Source: Chrysemys picta bellii (Eukaryota > Chordata > Testudines > Emydidae). Taken from it: a stretch of 64,000 nt of DNA. The position numbers were made by a program, and so were the translations under genes. This document shows, in pieces, positions 25,088-33,199 of the stretch. The stretch covers positions 52,595,498 through 52,659,497 of the forward strand of contig NC_088791.1 of assembly GCF_011386835.1 (NCBI RefSeq), given 5' to 3'. The notes under the pieces were generated by a model. That model searched no databases and was not told the DNA's origin. It saw nothing but the letters and a program-made list of their open reading frames with translations. Numbering within the stretch: the stretch's first letter is position 1; every line of letters begins with the position of its first letter.

Positions 25088-25531
25088 TGTGGAAGCAGAG
25101 AAAAGAACTGACAGAAGGAAACTGCAATGCATGACGTTTGTTAGCAAGAGTCAGGCTAACTGTAACCCTGTTAACGCGAGATTTGTAGAAGCGAGGATTG
25201 TGTGAGGCGGGTGAGAAAGAACTGTGTAAGAAGTCATGATGACCTCAGCATAGATAAAGTGTAGAAGACCTTGTGTAGATAAGGAATAGAAAATAATTGT
25301 ATGTTGGCAAGAGTCAAAACAACTGAGGAAATGAGATATCAAGATGGCCTATGTATAAACAAAAATGCTGCTGTCTCTCATTATTTCTGTAATGAAAGGT
25401 ATAAATGCTTGCTGTAATTAGTTACCGGGGAGAGACCTGTTTAGTTCTCTCCCTCTGCACATGTGAGAGTTAATAAAACATCTGACTTGTTGTACCTAAC
25501 AAAATAGTGAGAACTCAGTTTTTCTCCGACA
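25088..25531 (+). repeat. 5' LTR of the ERV
   Basis: 444 bp, TG...CA. TATAAA is at 25400-25405 and the AATAAA poly(A) signal at 25472-25477, so R begins around 25,425-25,435 and U5 is short. It is identical by eye to 31884-32327; the offset is 6,796 throughout with no indel. The 63-codon minus-strand ORF at 25151-25342 occurs unchanged in the other LTR and is not a gene. Confidence 0.95.
25400..25477 (+). promoter_or_regulatory. LTR core promoter and poly(A) signal
   Basis: TATAAA at 25400-25405 is followed about 70 bases later by AATAAA at 25472-25477. The same pair recurs at 32196-32201 and 32268-32273 in the 3' LTR, where the second acts as the provirus poly(A) signal. Confidence 0.75.
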
Positions 25532-25534
25532 ATT

Positions 25535-25552
25535 TGGGGGCTCGTCCGGGAT
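25535..25552 (+). promoter_or_regulatory. Primer binding site, tRNA-Pro type
   Basis: TGGGGGCTCGTCCGGGAT begins three bases after the LTR end. This 18-mer is the known complement of the tRNA-Pro 3' end used by murine leukaemia-type gammaretroviruses. It is perfect, with no mutation. Confidence 0.95.
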
Positions 25553-25620
25553 GGCAACGCCCACTGAGGCAACGGCAGCTGCTACGGATCGTTCCCCTTC
25601 GAACCCCATGGCGCCACAAT

Positions 25621-25630
25621 AGAGGTAAGA
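25621..25630 (+). promoter_or_regulatory. Retroviral major splice donor candidate
   Basis: AGAG|GTAAGA, a near-consensus 5' splice site (cut after 25624), lies about 70 bases downstream of the PBS, where gammaretroviruses place the donor used for env mRNA. Confidence 0.65.
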
Positions 25631-25908
25631 GACCTTTTGAAATCTCTATTGGGGTGTCGGAGGAGGACTGTCCGTGGGGCCGTCTGCCCCTGTTGGGCTC
25701 ACGCCATCCGAACTTATTGACTGTGCAGCAAGGTCAGATGTTGAGCGGCGTAATAGGGGAATTGTTTGCCGCCCCCTGTAAGCATATGCTAGGTGCATAG
25801 GGTTTGCACCTGTGTTGAGGGGTTTTTACCGCCTCAAGTGATGCATCGAGGTACTTGGGAATAGTACCTGGAGGTACTCAGGAGTAGTACCTGGTAGAAG
25901 GCCTTGGT

Positions 25909-25944
25909 GTGTGTGTGGTCTGTGTGTGTGTGTGTGTGTGTGTA
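25909..25944 (+). repeat. (TG)n tract in the ERV leader
   Basis: gtgtgtgtggtctgtgtgtgtgtgtgt-type repeat within the untranslated leader between splice donor and gag. Such a tract is prone to length change and can be used to track related copies. Confidence 0.85.
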
Positions 25945-26377
25945 CACAGTGTGAATTGAGTGTTACCGGAAGACGCCCAGAGTACTCTGCGAAGTCTTTT
26001 GGCTCGTGACCAGAACTACTCTAACGCAAGCCCGGTAACTAGAGGATCTTTTAGGAGATCCGACCCATGTAGGTTGACTCGGCCTGGCATCGTCCGGCGA
26101 GGAGGCTACCTGGGTCTAGGAGTGTGTGCACCCATCTTCCCTCCCCTTTTCCTCTCCGTGTGAGCCACTGACAGTCTGACCATCTCACTGGATGCAACAG
26201 AGTAAGCGGCGCTTTCTCTCTGAGATTAGCCGACGCTCTTTGCTGAAGGGAGGTGTAGGGGGTCATGGCTATCCTCGTTAGTCACTCCTGTGTGAATACC
26301 CTGTAGGGAGAGTCCTTAGTTTATGAACCGCTAGCGCGGACAGGGCATCCTTCCCCTTTGAGTGTGTGATTGGAAAA

Positions 26378-26623
26378 ATGGGTGGGGGACAGTCTAAGTC
26401 TTCCCTTTCACCCCCTAAGGGTACCCCAGCTTATTTCATGTACGTACATTATGGCCCGAAAACCTGCAGGTATTTAGATAGTTGGAATCTTTACACGCGT
26501 GCAAATCCATCTAAACAATGTCCACTAGAAGGTACCTTTGATTTAGATAAACTTAAATACCTTAAAGAAACTCTGGCTTCACCAAAAGCCTCTGATACAC
26601 AGTGGGAGCAATTTGTCTATTGA
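26378..26623 (+). pseudogene. gag: ERV gag, N-terminal matrix fragment (81 codons)
   Basis: The ATG at 26378 opens MGGGQSKSSLSPPKG, whose Gly2 followed by small residues is an N-myristoylation signal as used by retroviral matrix proteins for plasma-membrane targeting. The frame continues with W and Y/L-rich matrix-like sequence (SWNLYTRANPSKQCPLEG) and stops at TGA 26621-26623, right after QWEQFVY. The open frame extends four codons upstream, but only through a GTG, so the ATG is the better start. No capsid with a major homology region and no zinc knuckle follow. The rest of gag is lost or unrecognisable, so this may make a short membrane-bound peptide or nothing. Confidence 0.7.
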
Positions 26624-27259
26624 GGAAAGGAACGGGTTAATTTGAAATTCAGCTTGGTCCAGAGATAAAGAGAAAGTTAATCTGCGTTCAAGGTCAAGAA
26701 TCAATGCAGACCAGGCTAAGTACAAAGAAAAACTGCTTTCGGCCCCAGCTGACTGTAAAAAAATATAGACATAGTCAAACCAAAGGCAATACAAGTTACA
26801 GTGCTGAGATTACATTTGCAAAGCTTAACTGTCCAGTGAGATCCAATCTGCCTTTGCGACCCTGGAGCCGGCGTGGTTTGGGGATGCTGAAGAAGCCACA
26901 GGCAGCCGGCCTGGACTGGAATCACTGAAAAGACGCCCCAGGAGACCTCAGGGTGTAAAAGAACTGCCCTCCCAAGAGAAGAAGCAAGTTGGAGATTGCA
27001 CAGCACCTTCTCTGAACGTTATACACAGACGTGGCCAGTCTGGACGTACGTGTGTGAGTATGAAAGTGTGCCTACTCTCAGCCGCAGTAAGTCTGAGAAC
27101 CGGAGAGGGATTTAGCATTCCTCTTTCCACCCCGGCTGACCGGGAAGGGTGTCAGGTGGATCTACCCCAGTCGTAGCAGGACTGGGCAATAGAGAAGTTG
27201 GAGAAAAGGGAAGAGTTGTTTACTTGATAACTAGAATTGAGCAATTAAGAGCATAGATC

Positions 27260-27385
27260 ATGAACCAGGCAGCAACTCAAACCTACGCCCAGGGCAAGTT
27301 GCAAGCCTTGAGACAGGACTTCCAGGCAGAAAAGGAAGCACTGGCTAAGCAAGTACCGGTCCTTCAGGGACTTGTCAGAATTTAA
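27260..27385 (+). CDS. Small coiled-coil-like ORF inside the ERV (41 codons)
   Basis: The ATG at 27260 opens MNQAATQTYAQGKLQALRQD, followed by FQAEKEALAKQVPVLQG and a TAA stop. The hydrophobic and charged spacing fits an amphipathic helix. Downstream, at about 27,615-27,720, the sequence again reads helix-like (QREKQDRAQAG, IERLENRLETLRA) but with stops between. The two may be pieces of one coiled-coil-rich Gag that has decayed. No evidence of expression; it could be only a remnant. Confidence 0.25.
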   Translation: MNQAATQTYAQGKLQALRQDFQAEKEALAKQVPVLQGLVRI

Positions 27386-27699
27386 CCATTTGTGTTTGCA
27401 TATGCTGTAAGAGCAGTGTGATTGCCACAAGAGAAAATTGAATAGTTAAATGCCAATGGGTCATGCGTTTTGCCCAAGTGGCAAGCCTCACGAGGGAGGA
27501 CTCGGGTAGCCTTGTGAGTAAGAATGTTTAAGAGAAGAGACCAGGAAGGGTGGGGGCTAGTTGAAAAGCCCACCCTCCTATCTAAATTGGTAGTGAAAAA
27601 GCTTGTGCCCATGGAAGGGACGGTTCAGCGAGAAAAGCAGGATCGGGCCCAAGCGGGCAGGCAATAGATAGAGAGATTGGAGAACAGGTTGGAAACTTT

Positions 27700-27930
27700 G
27701 AGGGCATAGTGGAAGGAAAGGAGTAAGTAATTATAAGCATGGGGGATTTCAAATCCCCAGGATAATAATTGAAATGGTAAAATGTGTGTAAGACAGAGTC
27801 TTTGTACCAAGGTGCAAGGCTCTCCTTTCTTCTGCTGAATAAAGCAACTCTTCCTTATCCCTGTCTGGCTGTTATTGGCTCTCAGCTAGGTGGACCCGAT
27901 ATTTTGGTGACAGTTACTGGCGACTCCGGT
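27700..27930 (+). repeat. R-U5-like LTR remnant nested in the ERV interior
   Basis: The stretch ctcctttcttctgctgaataaagcaac contains AATAAA (about 27,838) in a setting typical of a retroviral R region. It is followed by a pyrimidine-rich U5-like part (ccctgtctggctgttattgg) and then gatattttggtgaca-gttactggcgactccgg, which resembles an LTR/leader junction. It differs completely from the flanking 444-bp LTR, so it would come from a different retroelement. No matching 5' end or TSD was found. Confidence 0.35.
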
Positions 27931-28542
27931 TAATGAATTTCTGTCTTATACATTTAGGTGTTAGGTGTGTGGACGGAACTGAGCCTCTCATTTGTAATTC
28001 CTCAGAGTGGAAGCCATCGCGTGCAATGAAGCTCTGAGGTTGAATTGGGATCCTTCTGTCCCATCCCCTGTAGCGGTCAGTATTATTAGAAATTCCTGTA
28101 ATAGGATCCTATTAGGCCATAATTCCCTCTGTTCTCTGTGTAATTCTCTGTTAAAGTGTCAGCAGGCAGATGGGTGGGTCTCTGGTAAAACCCTCTAAGG
28201 ATAGCCCTTTGAATTATATGTTAAGTAAATGGCTTTTACCCATTGTTCAGGAAAGAATAAAGATTTGAATTTGTTTTTGGGTAACAAAATAGCAGATGAA
28301 AGATCTGGTAAAAAGAGAGAGAAGGACAGTGCCCCTGGCTCTGTGTGGTCGAGCTGTCACTTTACTAGGGGTGCATGGAGATTTTGTAAGCACAAAAGAA
28401 ACAGTTACACCTTGTGTAGAAATTGATGTGGCTAGTGTTGTGGAAATTGAATTGTGGATAGGATGTGCATTTTCCCCAGAACATGTGCAGTGTATATTGT
28501 AGCAGAGGTAAAAGAAATGCAAACCTACCAATATAGGTTGTG

Positions 28543-28556
28543 TTTTCTCTTTTCAG
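28543..28556 (+). promoter_or_regulatory. Splice-acceptor-like site 1 (cut after 28556)
   Basis: ttttctcttttcag|ATCA is a strong polypyrimidine tract plus CAG. The next in-frame ATG downstream opens only a short ORF. Confidence 0.4.
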
Positions 28557-28873
28557 ATCACTGGGTGTTTGAAAGCAGGAGTTAGAAGTAAAAGGCAATC
28601 AAAAGTCTGGGAAAGTTAATTGTGTCCCTTTTTACATAAGAATTTTTAAGCTGTGGATAGCTTTGAATCTGGAAGCAAGCCAGAAAGCATCTGTATTAAT
28701 GCAATTTTCTAACTAATAAGGTAGAAGCCACTGAAACCTGGGCTGCCTATGAAACAAATACAAGGAAATATGGGATAATTCCTCTGTTTTGTCTAAAATC
28801 AACAAGAGTATGTGTGTATATAAAGGAAATATTTTAAGCAATGACTGACTGCCCAGAAGGGGTAGACCTCTGT

Positions 28874-28888
28874 TCTTTTGTCTTTCAG
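28874..28888 (+). promoter_or_regulatory. Splice-acceptor-like site 2 (cut after 28888)
   Basis: tcttttgtctttcag|ATCATCAG has strong consensus. The first ATG after it (28906, 17 bases on) opens the 86-codon membrane-protein ORF, so use of this site would make that ORF the first one on the spliced mRNA. Confidence 0.5.
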
Positions 28889-28905
28889 ATCATCAGAGAA
28901 AACGG

Positions 28906-29166
28906 ATGCCAGCTGAACAGCATTCAATGTACCATGCATTTACTGGTACAATAGGAATTATTTTTGTGTTCTTTGTCCTGTCTTGTGGTGTTTGTCTTGT
29001 GGCCAAAATTGTTGGGTTTAATATTTTCATAAGACCGTCTAGTTCAAAATTAAATAGAAGGGTTAAATCAAAAAGCAGATACTTGTTTTTATTCAACTTG
29101 GAATACAAAAAGTGTTTGGATAAATCAGGAAAATGTGATATACTAAAGTCTAATACAGTTGCTTAA
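28906..29166 (+). CDS. Putative small single-pass membrane protein in the ERV (86 aa)
   Basis: I do not recognise this protein. The ORF starts MPAEQHSMYHAFTG and has one long hydrophobic segment at about residues 14-40 (GIIFVFFVLSCGVCLVAKIV). A basic region follows at about 45-60 (KLNRRVKSKSR) and a Lys-rich tail with two Cys. That layout, a short N-terminus, a TM helix and positive residues after it, suggests a type III/Ncyt-like small membrane protein or an uncleaved signal anchor. It starts 17 bases after a strong splice acceptor and lies where pol should be, upstream of env. Codon use is AT-rich like the surroundings, and the ATG context is weak (c at -3), so a chance ORF is possible. No homologue can be named from sequence reading alone. 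Confidence 0.4.
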   Translation: MPAEQHSMYHAFTGTIGIIFVFFVLSCGVCLVAKIVGFNIFIRPSSSKLNRRVKSKSRYLFLFNLEYKKCLDKSGKCDILKSNTVA

Positions 29167-29782
29167 GTAAGAAAAAGAAACTTCATTGGCCAGATTTTTT
29201 TTTTAATTGAAAAAATTGTTGTTAAAATTTGCATACCAACAGTCTTTGGAAGCAAGGACATGGAAGGTTAACCCACTCCCCATATTGCCCATGGGATCCT
29301 TCTGGCTACTTCAGATTTCTAGCCAGAGGGCTGGGGAGGGAGGAAAGCTATTGGACACCTGAGGTTGTACCGAGTGGACTCCTCAAAAGTGGGTGTGCTT
29401 GTCCTGGTTTGTTGCTCCAAAGCTCTGTAATAAAGTTATTTTACTGGAAGGGTGTACATGGCATACATTGAATAATAAGACTAATGTACTGTATAATGGC
29501 AATGTGTATGTGTTCATTGTTGGGAAAAGGTGTATGAGTGAAAAGTGGAAGTTTCCTTTGTAGGTTAAAAGAAGCCAAGAAGGGGAGAAGGAAAAAGAAC
29601 AGAATGAGTTAACTGAGGAAAAATAGCTAGCAAGCTCAGTCCAAAGATAAGATGCTGGCACCATCCAAGGACACTGCCCACAGCTAAGACTTGGCTGATA
29701 GCCAAGAAAAGGGGGGCCTGAATGTGCCCAAGCAACTATGAGATCTGCAAAATACTGCCAGGCATTAATGAAATGTGTTAGG

Positions 29783-29797
29783 TTTCTTTTCTCACAG
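29783..29797 (+). promoter_or_regulatory. Env splice-acceptor candidate (cut after 29797)
   Basis: tttcttttctcacag|ATAAAAG lies 180 bases upstream of the env ATG and just before the integrase C-terminal coding remnant. This is the normal position of the env acceptor in gammaretroviruses, within the 3' end of pol. Confidence 0.65.
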
Positions 29798-29846
29798 ATA
29801 AAAGAAGTGCTACCCAAAGACCCTAGCAGCCCTGCCATTCATTGAA

Positions 29847-30095
29847 ACAAGGAGACTGAGTCTACGTAAAGTCCATCAACGAAAGACTGCTTTGGCTCCA
29901 CGCTGGAAAGGTCCTTTCCAAGTCCTGTTAACTACCAACACTGCTGTGAAGTGCCAAGGACTACCTGCCTGGACCCATGCTTCGCACTGCAAAAAGACCC
30001 CTCCGCCTGGAGAGGATTCTCCAGTTGCTGATCAGCCTGTTTCTCCTGCTAACTCTGCTGTGCCTCCTGGACAGCAGGGAAAGAGGACAAGGTGA
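29847..30095 (+). pseudogene. pol: ERV pol 3' end: integrase C-terminal domain
   Basis: The frame ending at TGA 30093-30095 reads [20 protein letters not shown], then [16 protein letters not shown] and [12 protein letters not shown]. This is the gammaretroviral integrase C-terminus with its W-K-G-P-F/Y-Q-V signature, the small SH3-like DNA-binding domain. Everything upstream (zinc domain, DDE core, RT) is absent, so no enzyme can be made. The last 119 bases overlap the start of env in another frame, as in intact gammaretroviruses. The sequence is well preserved, probably because it shares bases with env and the acceptor region. Confidence 0.85.
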
Positions 30096-30612
30096 AGTGC
30101 TAGTAACCTCTCCCTTGTCCACTGACAGATCTACTGTGCCTTTGAATTCTTTTACAGGAACCACACCAGTACAGGGTGAAGTGCTAGTAACCTCTCCCCT
30201 GTATTATGGTGAATCACAACTGCTTTTGAAGAAGAAAAGAAGAAACACTCGCTCTGCTGAAACCACCAAAGTCCAGAACTTTCTAACTACAAAAGACATT
30301 AAGAACTGGCCCTGGTGGAAGAAACGAAGCATTGTTTATTGGCAAGGAGGGAACTGTGTGGAACGTTCCTGGGAATGTGGGGTCCAGTGGTGGGGTGGAT
30401 TCTTTCCAGGATCAGGGCTTTGTGCTTATGGACAGGTACCTTCAGGATGCACTGCCCTCCCTAATTGGCTTTCAGATGATGAATATCAAAAACGCCTTGC
30501 CACCACAAAGACTACACCTACCACTAGTCCCTTGACCCTTGCCACCACCACTGTAACTTATCCAGATACAAACAGTACTACACATTCCAATGAAACTCAT
30601 TGGGCCAACTAG
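29977..30612 (+). pseudogene. env: ERV env, 5' part (leader and start of surface subunit, 211 codons)
   Basis: The ATG at 29977 overlaps the pol end. A basic N-terminus is followed by a hydrophobic leader at about residues 14-31 ([18 protein letters not shown]), the ER signal. A basic cluster KKKRRNTR at about residues 85-92 fits a minimal furin-type site (RxxR). A Trp-rich stretch (NWPWWKKR) and several Cys follow. Two N-glycosylation sequons lie near the end (NST, NET). [10 protein letters not shown] unit occurs twice, 28 codons apart. The frame stops at TAG 30610-30612, and the remainder of env is open in another frame. The two frames overlap only between 30594 and 30612, so one indel there explains the break. 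Confidence 0.75.
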
Positions 30613-31847
30613 AGAAGGCCATAGGCCTTGTTTCTGGAGCACAACTAACCCAGGTACAGGCTGGAGTTGGTGAGTTACATGTTATCTCCGCCCTTAGTTC
30701 TATGACCCAGAAGTTACTGACAGAGATGGTATTGAATATCACTGAGGCTGGGAAGGCATTGCAGTGGGATCTAGCATGCTCAGAGATTCAGGATTTCTTG
30801 AATGACCAGCTAATGGCCATTCGGAATGATCTAGAGCATCAGGCTTGGCCCACTGCCCTTACAGACACGTCAGGAGTACCATCTGATTTGTGGCCATGGA
30901 GACATACTTGGAAACTTTCTGGGTGGAAGTGTGGACGTTCTCAGTGCTCCTTCCAAGCATATGGACCGGTACAAGGGGTGTGGGCTCCCACAGACCGTAT
31001 CCTGCCGGGTCCATGGGGAGGATGCATATGGGATTGGGTAATTCATCGAGACATCTGGGAAATTAGACCACCTGGTATGCCCAATCGATTTTTAGTCAGT
31101 GCTCCTGGGATTACACCTGACATTTGGATGGGGTTAGGTAACCTATGGACATTTTGGCCGTTACAACCCCCACAGCTTCAGTGTACACGTAAACTGAAGC
31201 CAGGAGAAGTTGTCACTGTCTATGACTACGTTTGCTGGGAGGGTAGGGGACAAGGAACTACCCTGACAGGACACTTACTCTTCCAAGCTAATGATAGCTG
31301 TGTGTATGTTAATGACACCATATCACAAGACATACATTTTAATCTCACTACCACTGCAGGCAATCATATCATTTACTGGCCTGCAGATAGAGTTTTTCAA
31401 GTAGCCCTTAGGTTCCAGATACCCTCTAATTGGACTAGCTTACTATCTGATAGATTTCAAAATTTGCTTTCATTGTTACCTGAGATTCAGAAAATCTCTG
31501 AGGTACAAGGGCAAATTCACATGCTTCAAAATGTATATCAAGTAGAAAAGTATGCCTTTCACACTGCTTATAGAGTATCTACCTTATGTACTAAATATGA
31601 TGTATTGTGCTTTATGACAAAGGCTGTACAACAACCCCATTATAGTATTGTTATGGGAATGTTATTGCTTGTATTGTTATTAGTTAGCTTAGGATTATGT
31701 TATTGTTGTTGTAAAAGACGTAATAATAGTAATACCTTTCATGTTCATGCTAATCATGCATTGTCATTGCATCCAATCAAAACCCCTAAGGTTGAAGCAT
31801 CTGATTTAGAATCAGAAGTCCAGGACTTGATGCAAATAGAGATTTGA
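30594..31847 (+). pseudogene. env: ERV env, 3' part (rest of ectodomain, transmembrane anchor and tail)
   Basis: Open for about 415 codons in the frame shifted from the 5' part. There is no ATG near its beginning, so it is not an independent gene. Early residues hold a helical segment (ISALSSMTQKLLTEMVLNIT, LNDQLMAIRNDLEHQ). The middle part is Cys- and Trp-rich (GWKCGRSQCSFQAYG, CTRKLKPGE) with sequons NIT, NDS, NDT, NLT and NWT. Near the C-terminus lie paired Cys (STLCTKYDVLCF), a membrane anchor (IVMGMLLLVLLLVSLGLC) with three more Cys and KRR, and a tail of about 50 residues. I do not see the CX6CC motif of gamma-type transmembrane subunits. Env thus looks non-gamma although the backbone is gamma-like. 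Overall length with the first part is about 620 codons. Confidence 0.75.
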
Positions 31848-31871
31848 GAATGTTTGTTGTACTAGAAGTAC

Positions 31872-31882
31872 AAAAGGGGGGG
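31872..31882 (+). promoter_or_regulatory. Polypurine tract of the ERV
   Basis: AAAAGGGGGGG, one base before the 3' LTR, the plus-strand primer site in reverse transcription. Confidence 0.9.
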
Positions 31883-31883
31883 T

Positions 31884-32327
31884 TGTGGAAGCAGAGAAAA
31901 GAACTGACAGAAGGAAACTGCAATGCATGACGTTTGTTAGCAAGAGTCAGGCTAACTGTAACCCTGTTAACGCGAGATTTGTAGAAGCGAGGATTGTGTG
32001 AGGCGGGTGAGAAAGAACTGTGTAAGAAGTCATGATGACCTCAGCATAGATAAAGTGTAGAAGACCTTGTGTAGATAAGGAATAGAAAATAATTGTATGT
32101 TGGCAAGAGTCAAAACAACTGAGGAAATGAGATATCAAGATGGCCTATGTATAAACAAAAATGCTGCTGTCTCTCATTATTTCTGTAATGAAAGGTATAA
32201 ATGCTTGCTGTAATTAGTTACCGGGGAGAGACCTGTTTAGTTCTCTCCCTCTGCACATGTGAGAGTTAATAAAACATCTGACTTGTTGTACCTAACAAAA
32301 TAGTGAGAACTCAGTTTTTCTCCGACA
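31884..32327 (+). repeat. 3' LTR of the ERV
   Basis: 444 bp, TG...CA, no difference from the 5' LTR seen on side-by-side reading. It is followed directly by the CTGG target duplication. Confidence 0.95.
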
Positions 32328-32334
32328 CTGGTCA

Positions 32335-33195
32335 CCTGCACTCTCGTTGAATTGGAGAACCCTGGGCGCACCCATCTGTGGCATTGCCCTGCAATTGCCT
32401 CTCTATCTCCCAGCCCCAGCAGTTCAGCCAGGGGGTTCTGATGTTTTTGCCTTTCAGTGGCTGTGGACTGCTTGGTGTCATTTTTAGTCCCCAGTCTTGA
32501 AGTACTTAGGGAAAACTTGGCCAACTGGCAATTTTGCAAGTAGTATGCATGACTGAGTGAGAGTTCAGGATTGGGACCTTAGACAAAAAGTGGAATATCT
32601 ATTACACGGGCAATGACATGTAAAAAAAAGAAACACTAGACATTAAGATTAAACCAATAATTTTAAGAGATATTTTAGAATTTAATTATGGGCAATAATT
32701 CCTTTGTTCTTTAAATGGAGTTGTCTCAACACCAGTAGAAATGAAGATCTTTGATTCAAGCCTTATACCAGCCGGCTTTATTTTTAATTTTAGTATGTTG
32801 CCATGGCAAAGAATGTAGACAGACAATTCTGATCAGCATACAGCAATGTGTTTGTGTTGGCTGTGATGAAGGTAGCTCTACCACTGAGCTGTGTTGTTTC
32901 TTGAGCAAAGATTTTAAAGCCAAACAACTAGATATAACAAATGTGTTATTTAGACAGGTTCTGAGTCATTTTATGTGACTATCCCAAGGGACTTTGGCTT
33001 TACTATTCTCATACTTCCTCACTCCCAGAACTGTCATCTGGTATAATGGTATTTAATGAATTGTATTTAAGAACCTTTTTCTCTAGTCAAAGGCACTCAG
33101 ATTTCAAAACTCTCTCCCCCCCCCCCCCCCGCCAACCTTGCCTTGATAATCCATCTGCAGGTGTTGTTATTGTCCAGCTATACTGAAAGAAGGAC
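32335..33195. other. No gene seen; poly-C run at 33,115-33,131
   Basis: Host flank of the ERV. Chance ORFs only. A run of about 16 C interrupts AT-rich sequence. Confidence 0.35.
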
Positions 33196-33199
33196 AGGA

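Larger units (their letters stand above)
26624..29780 (+). other. Non-canonical internal region replacing gag-pol in the ERV
   Basis: About 3.2 kb lies between the gag stop and the env splice acceptor, where a complete gamma-like element has about 4.5-5 kb of gag-pro-pol. I see no protease (D-T/S-G), no RT F/YxDD and no integrase zinc or DDE segment on either strand. What is present: a 41-codon coiled-coil-like ORF (27260-27385), a second helix-like remnant near 27,610-27,720, an R-U5-like segment near 27,810-27,925, two strong splice-acceptor-like sites and an 86-codon membrane-protein ORF. An AATAAA near 29,430 could be another remnant poly(A) signal. The origin may be recombination with another retroelement, host sequence capture, or extreme decay. 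Confidence 0.6.
25084..32331 (+). mobile_element. Endogenous retrovirus, gamma-like backbone, gag-pol-defective, with identical LTRs
   Basis: The provirus runs 25088-32327 (7,240 bp) with a 4-bp target duplication CTGG on each side (25084-25087, 32328-32331). In order it has a 5' LTR, a tRNA-Pro-type PBS, a splice donor, a long leader, a truncated gag start, about 3.2 kb of non-pol sequence, the integrase C-terminus, env in two overlapping frames, a polypurine tract and a 3' LTR. A 4-bp duplication, a Pro PBS and env starting inside the end of pol are class I/gamma traits. The LTRs show no difference that I can see over 444 bp, so insertion was recent. Yet gag, protease, RT, RNase H and most of integrase are missing. 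Recent copying must therefore have used proteins from another element. Confidence 0.92.

Noticed and set aside
25151..25342. Minus-strand 63-codon ORF, repeated exactly at 31947-32138
   Set aside because: The exact repetition is due to the LTR duplication, and the ORF is antisense in U3.
25507..25800. 97-codon ORF crossing the LTR end and primer binding site
   Set aside because: It begins inside U5 and runs through the PBS and splice donor, which are non-coding signals. Position argues against translation.
30594..30612. Programmed ribosomal frameshift in env
   Set aside because: No slippery heptamer or clear downstream stem is visible, and retroviral env is not normally frameshifted. An indel is simpler.
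32335..32540. 100-codon minus ORF beside the 3' LTR
   Set aside because: It starts in flanking DNA and runs into the LTR (32237-32539), so it spans an insertion junction.
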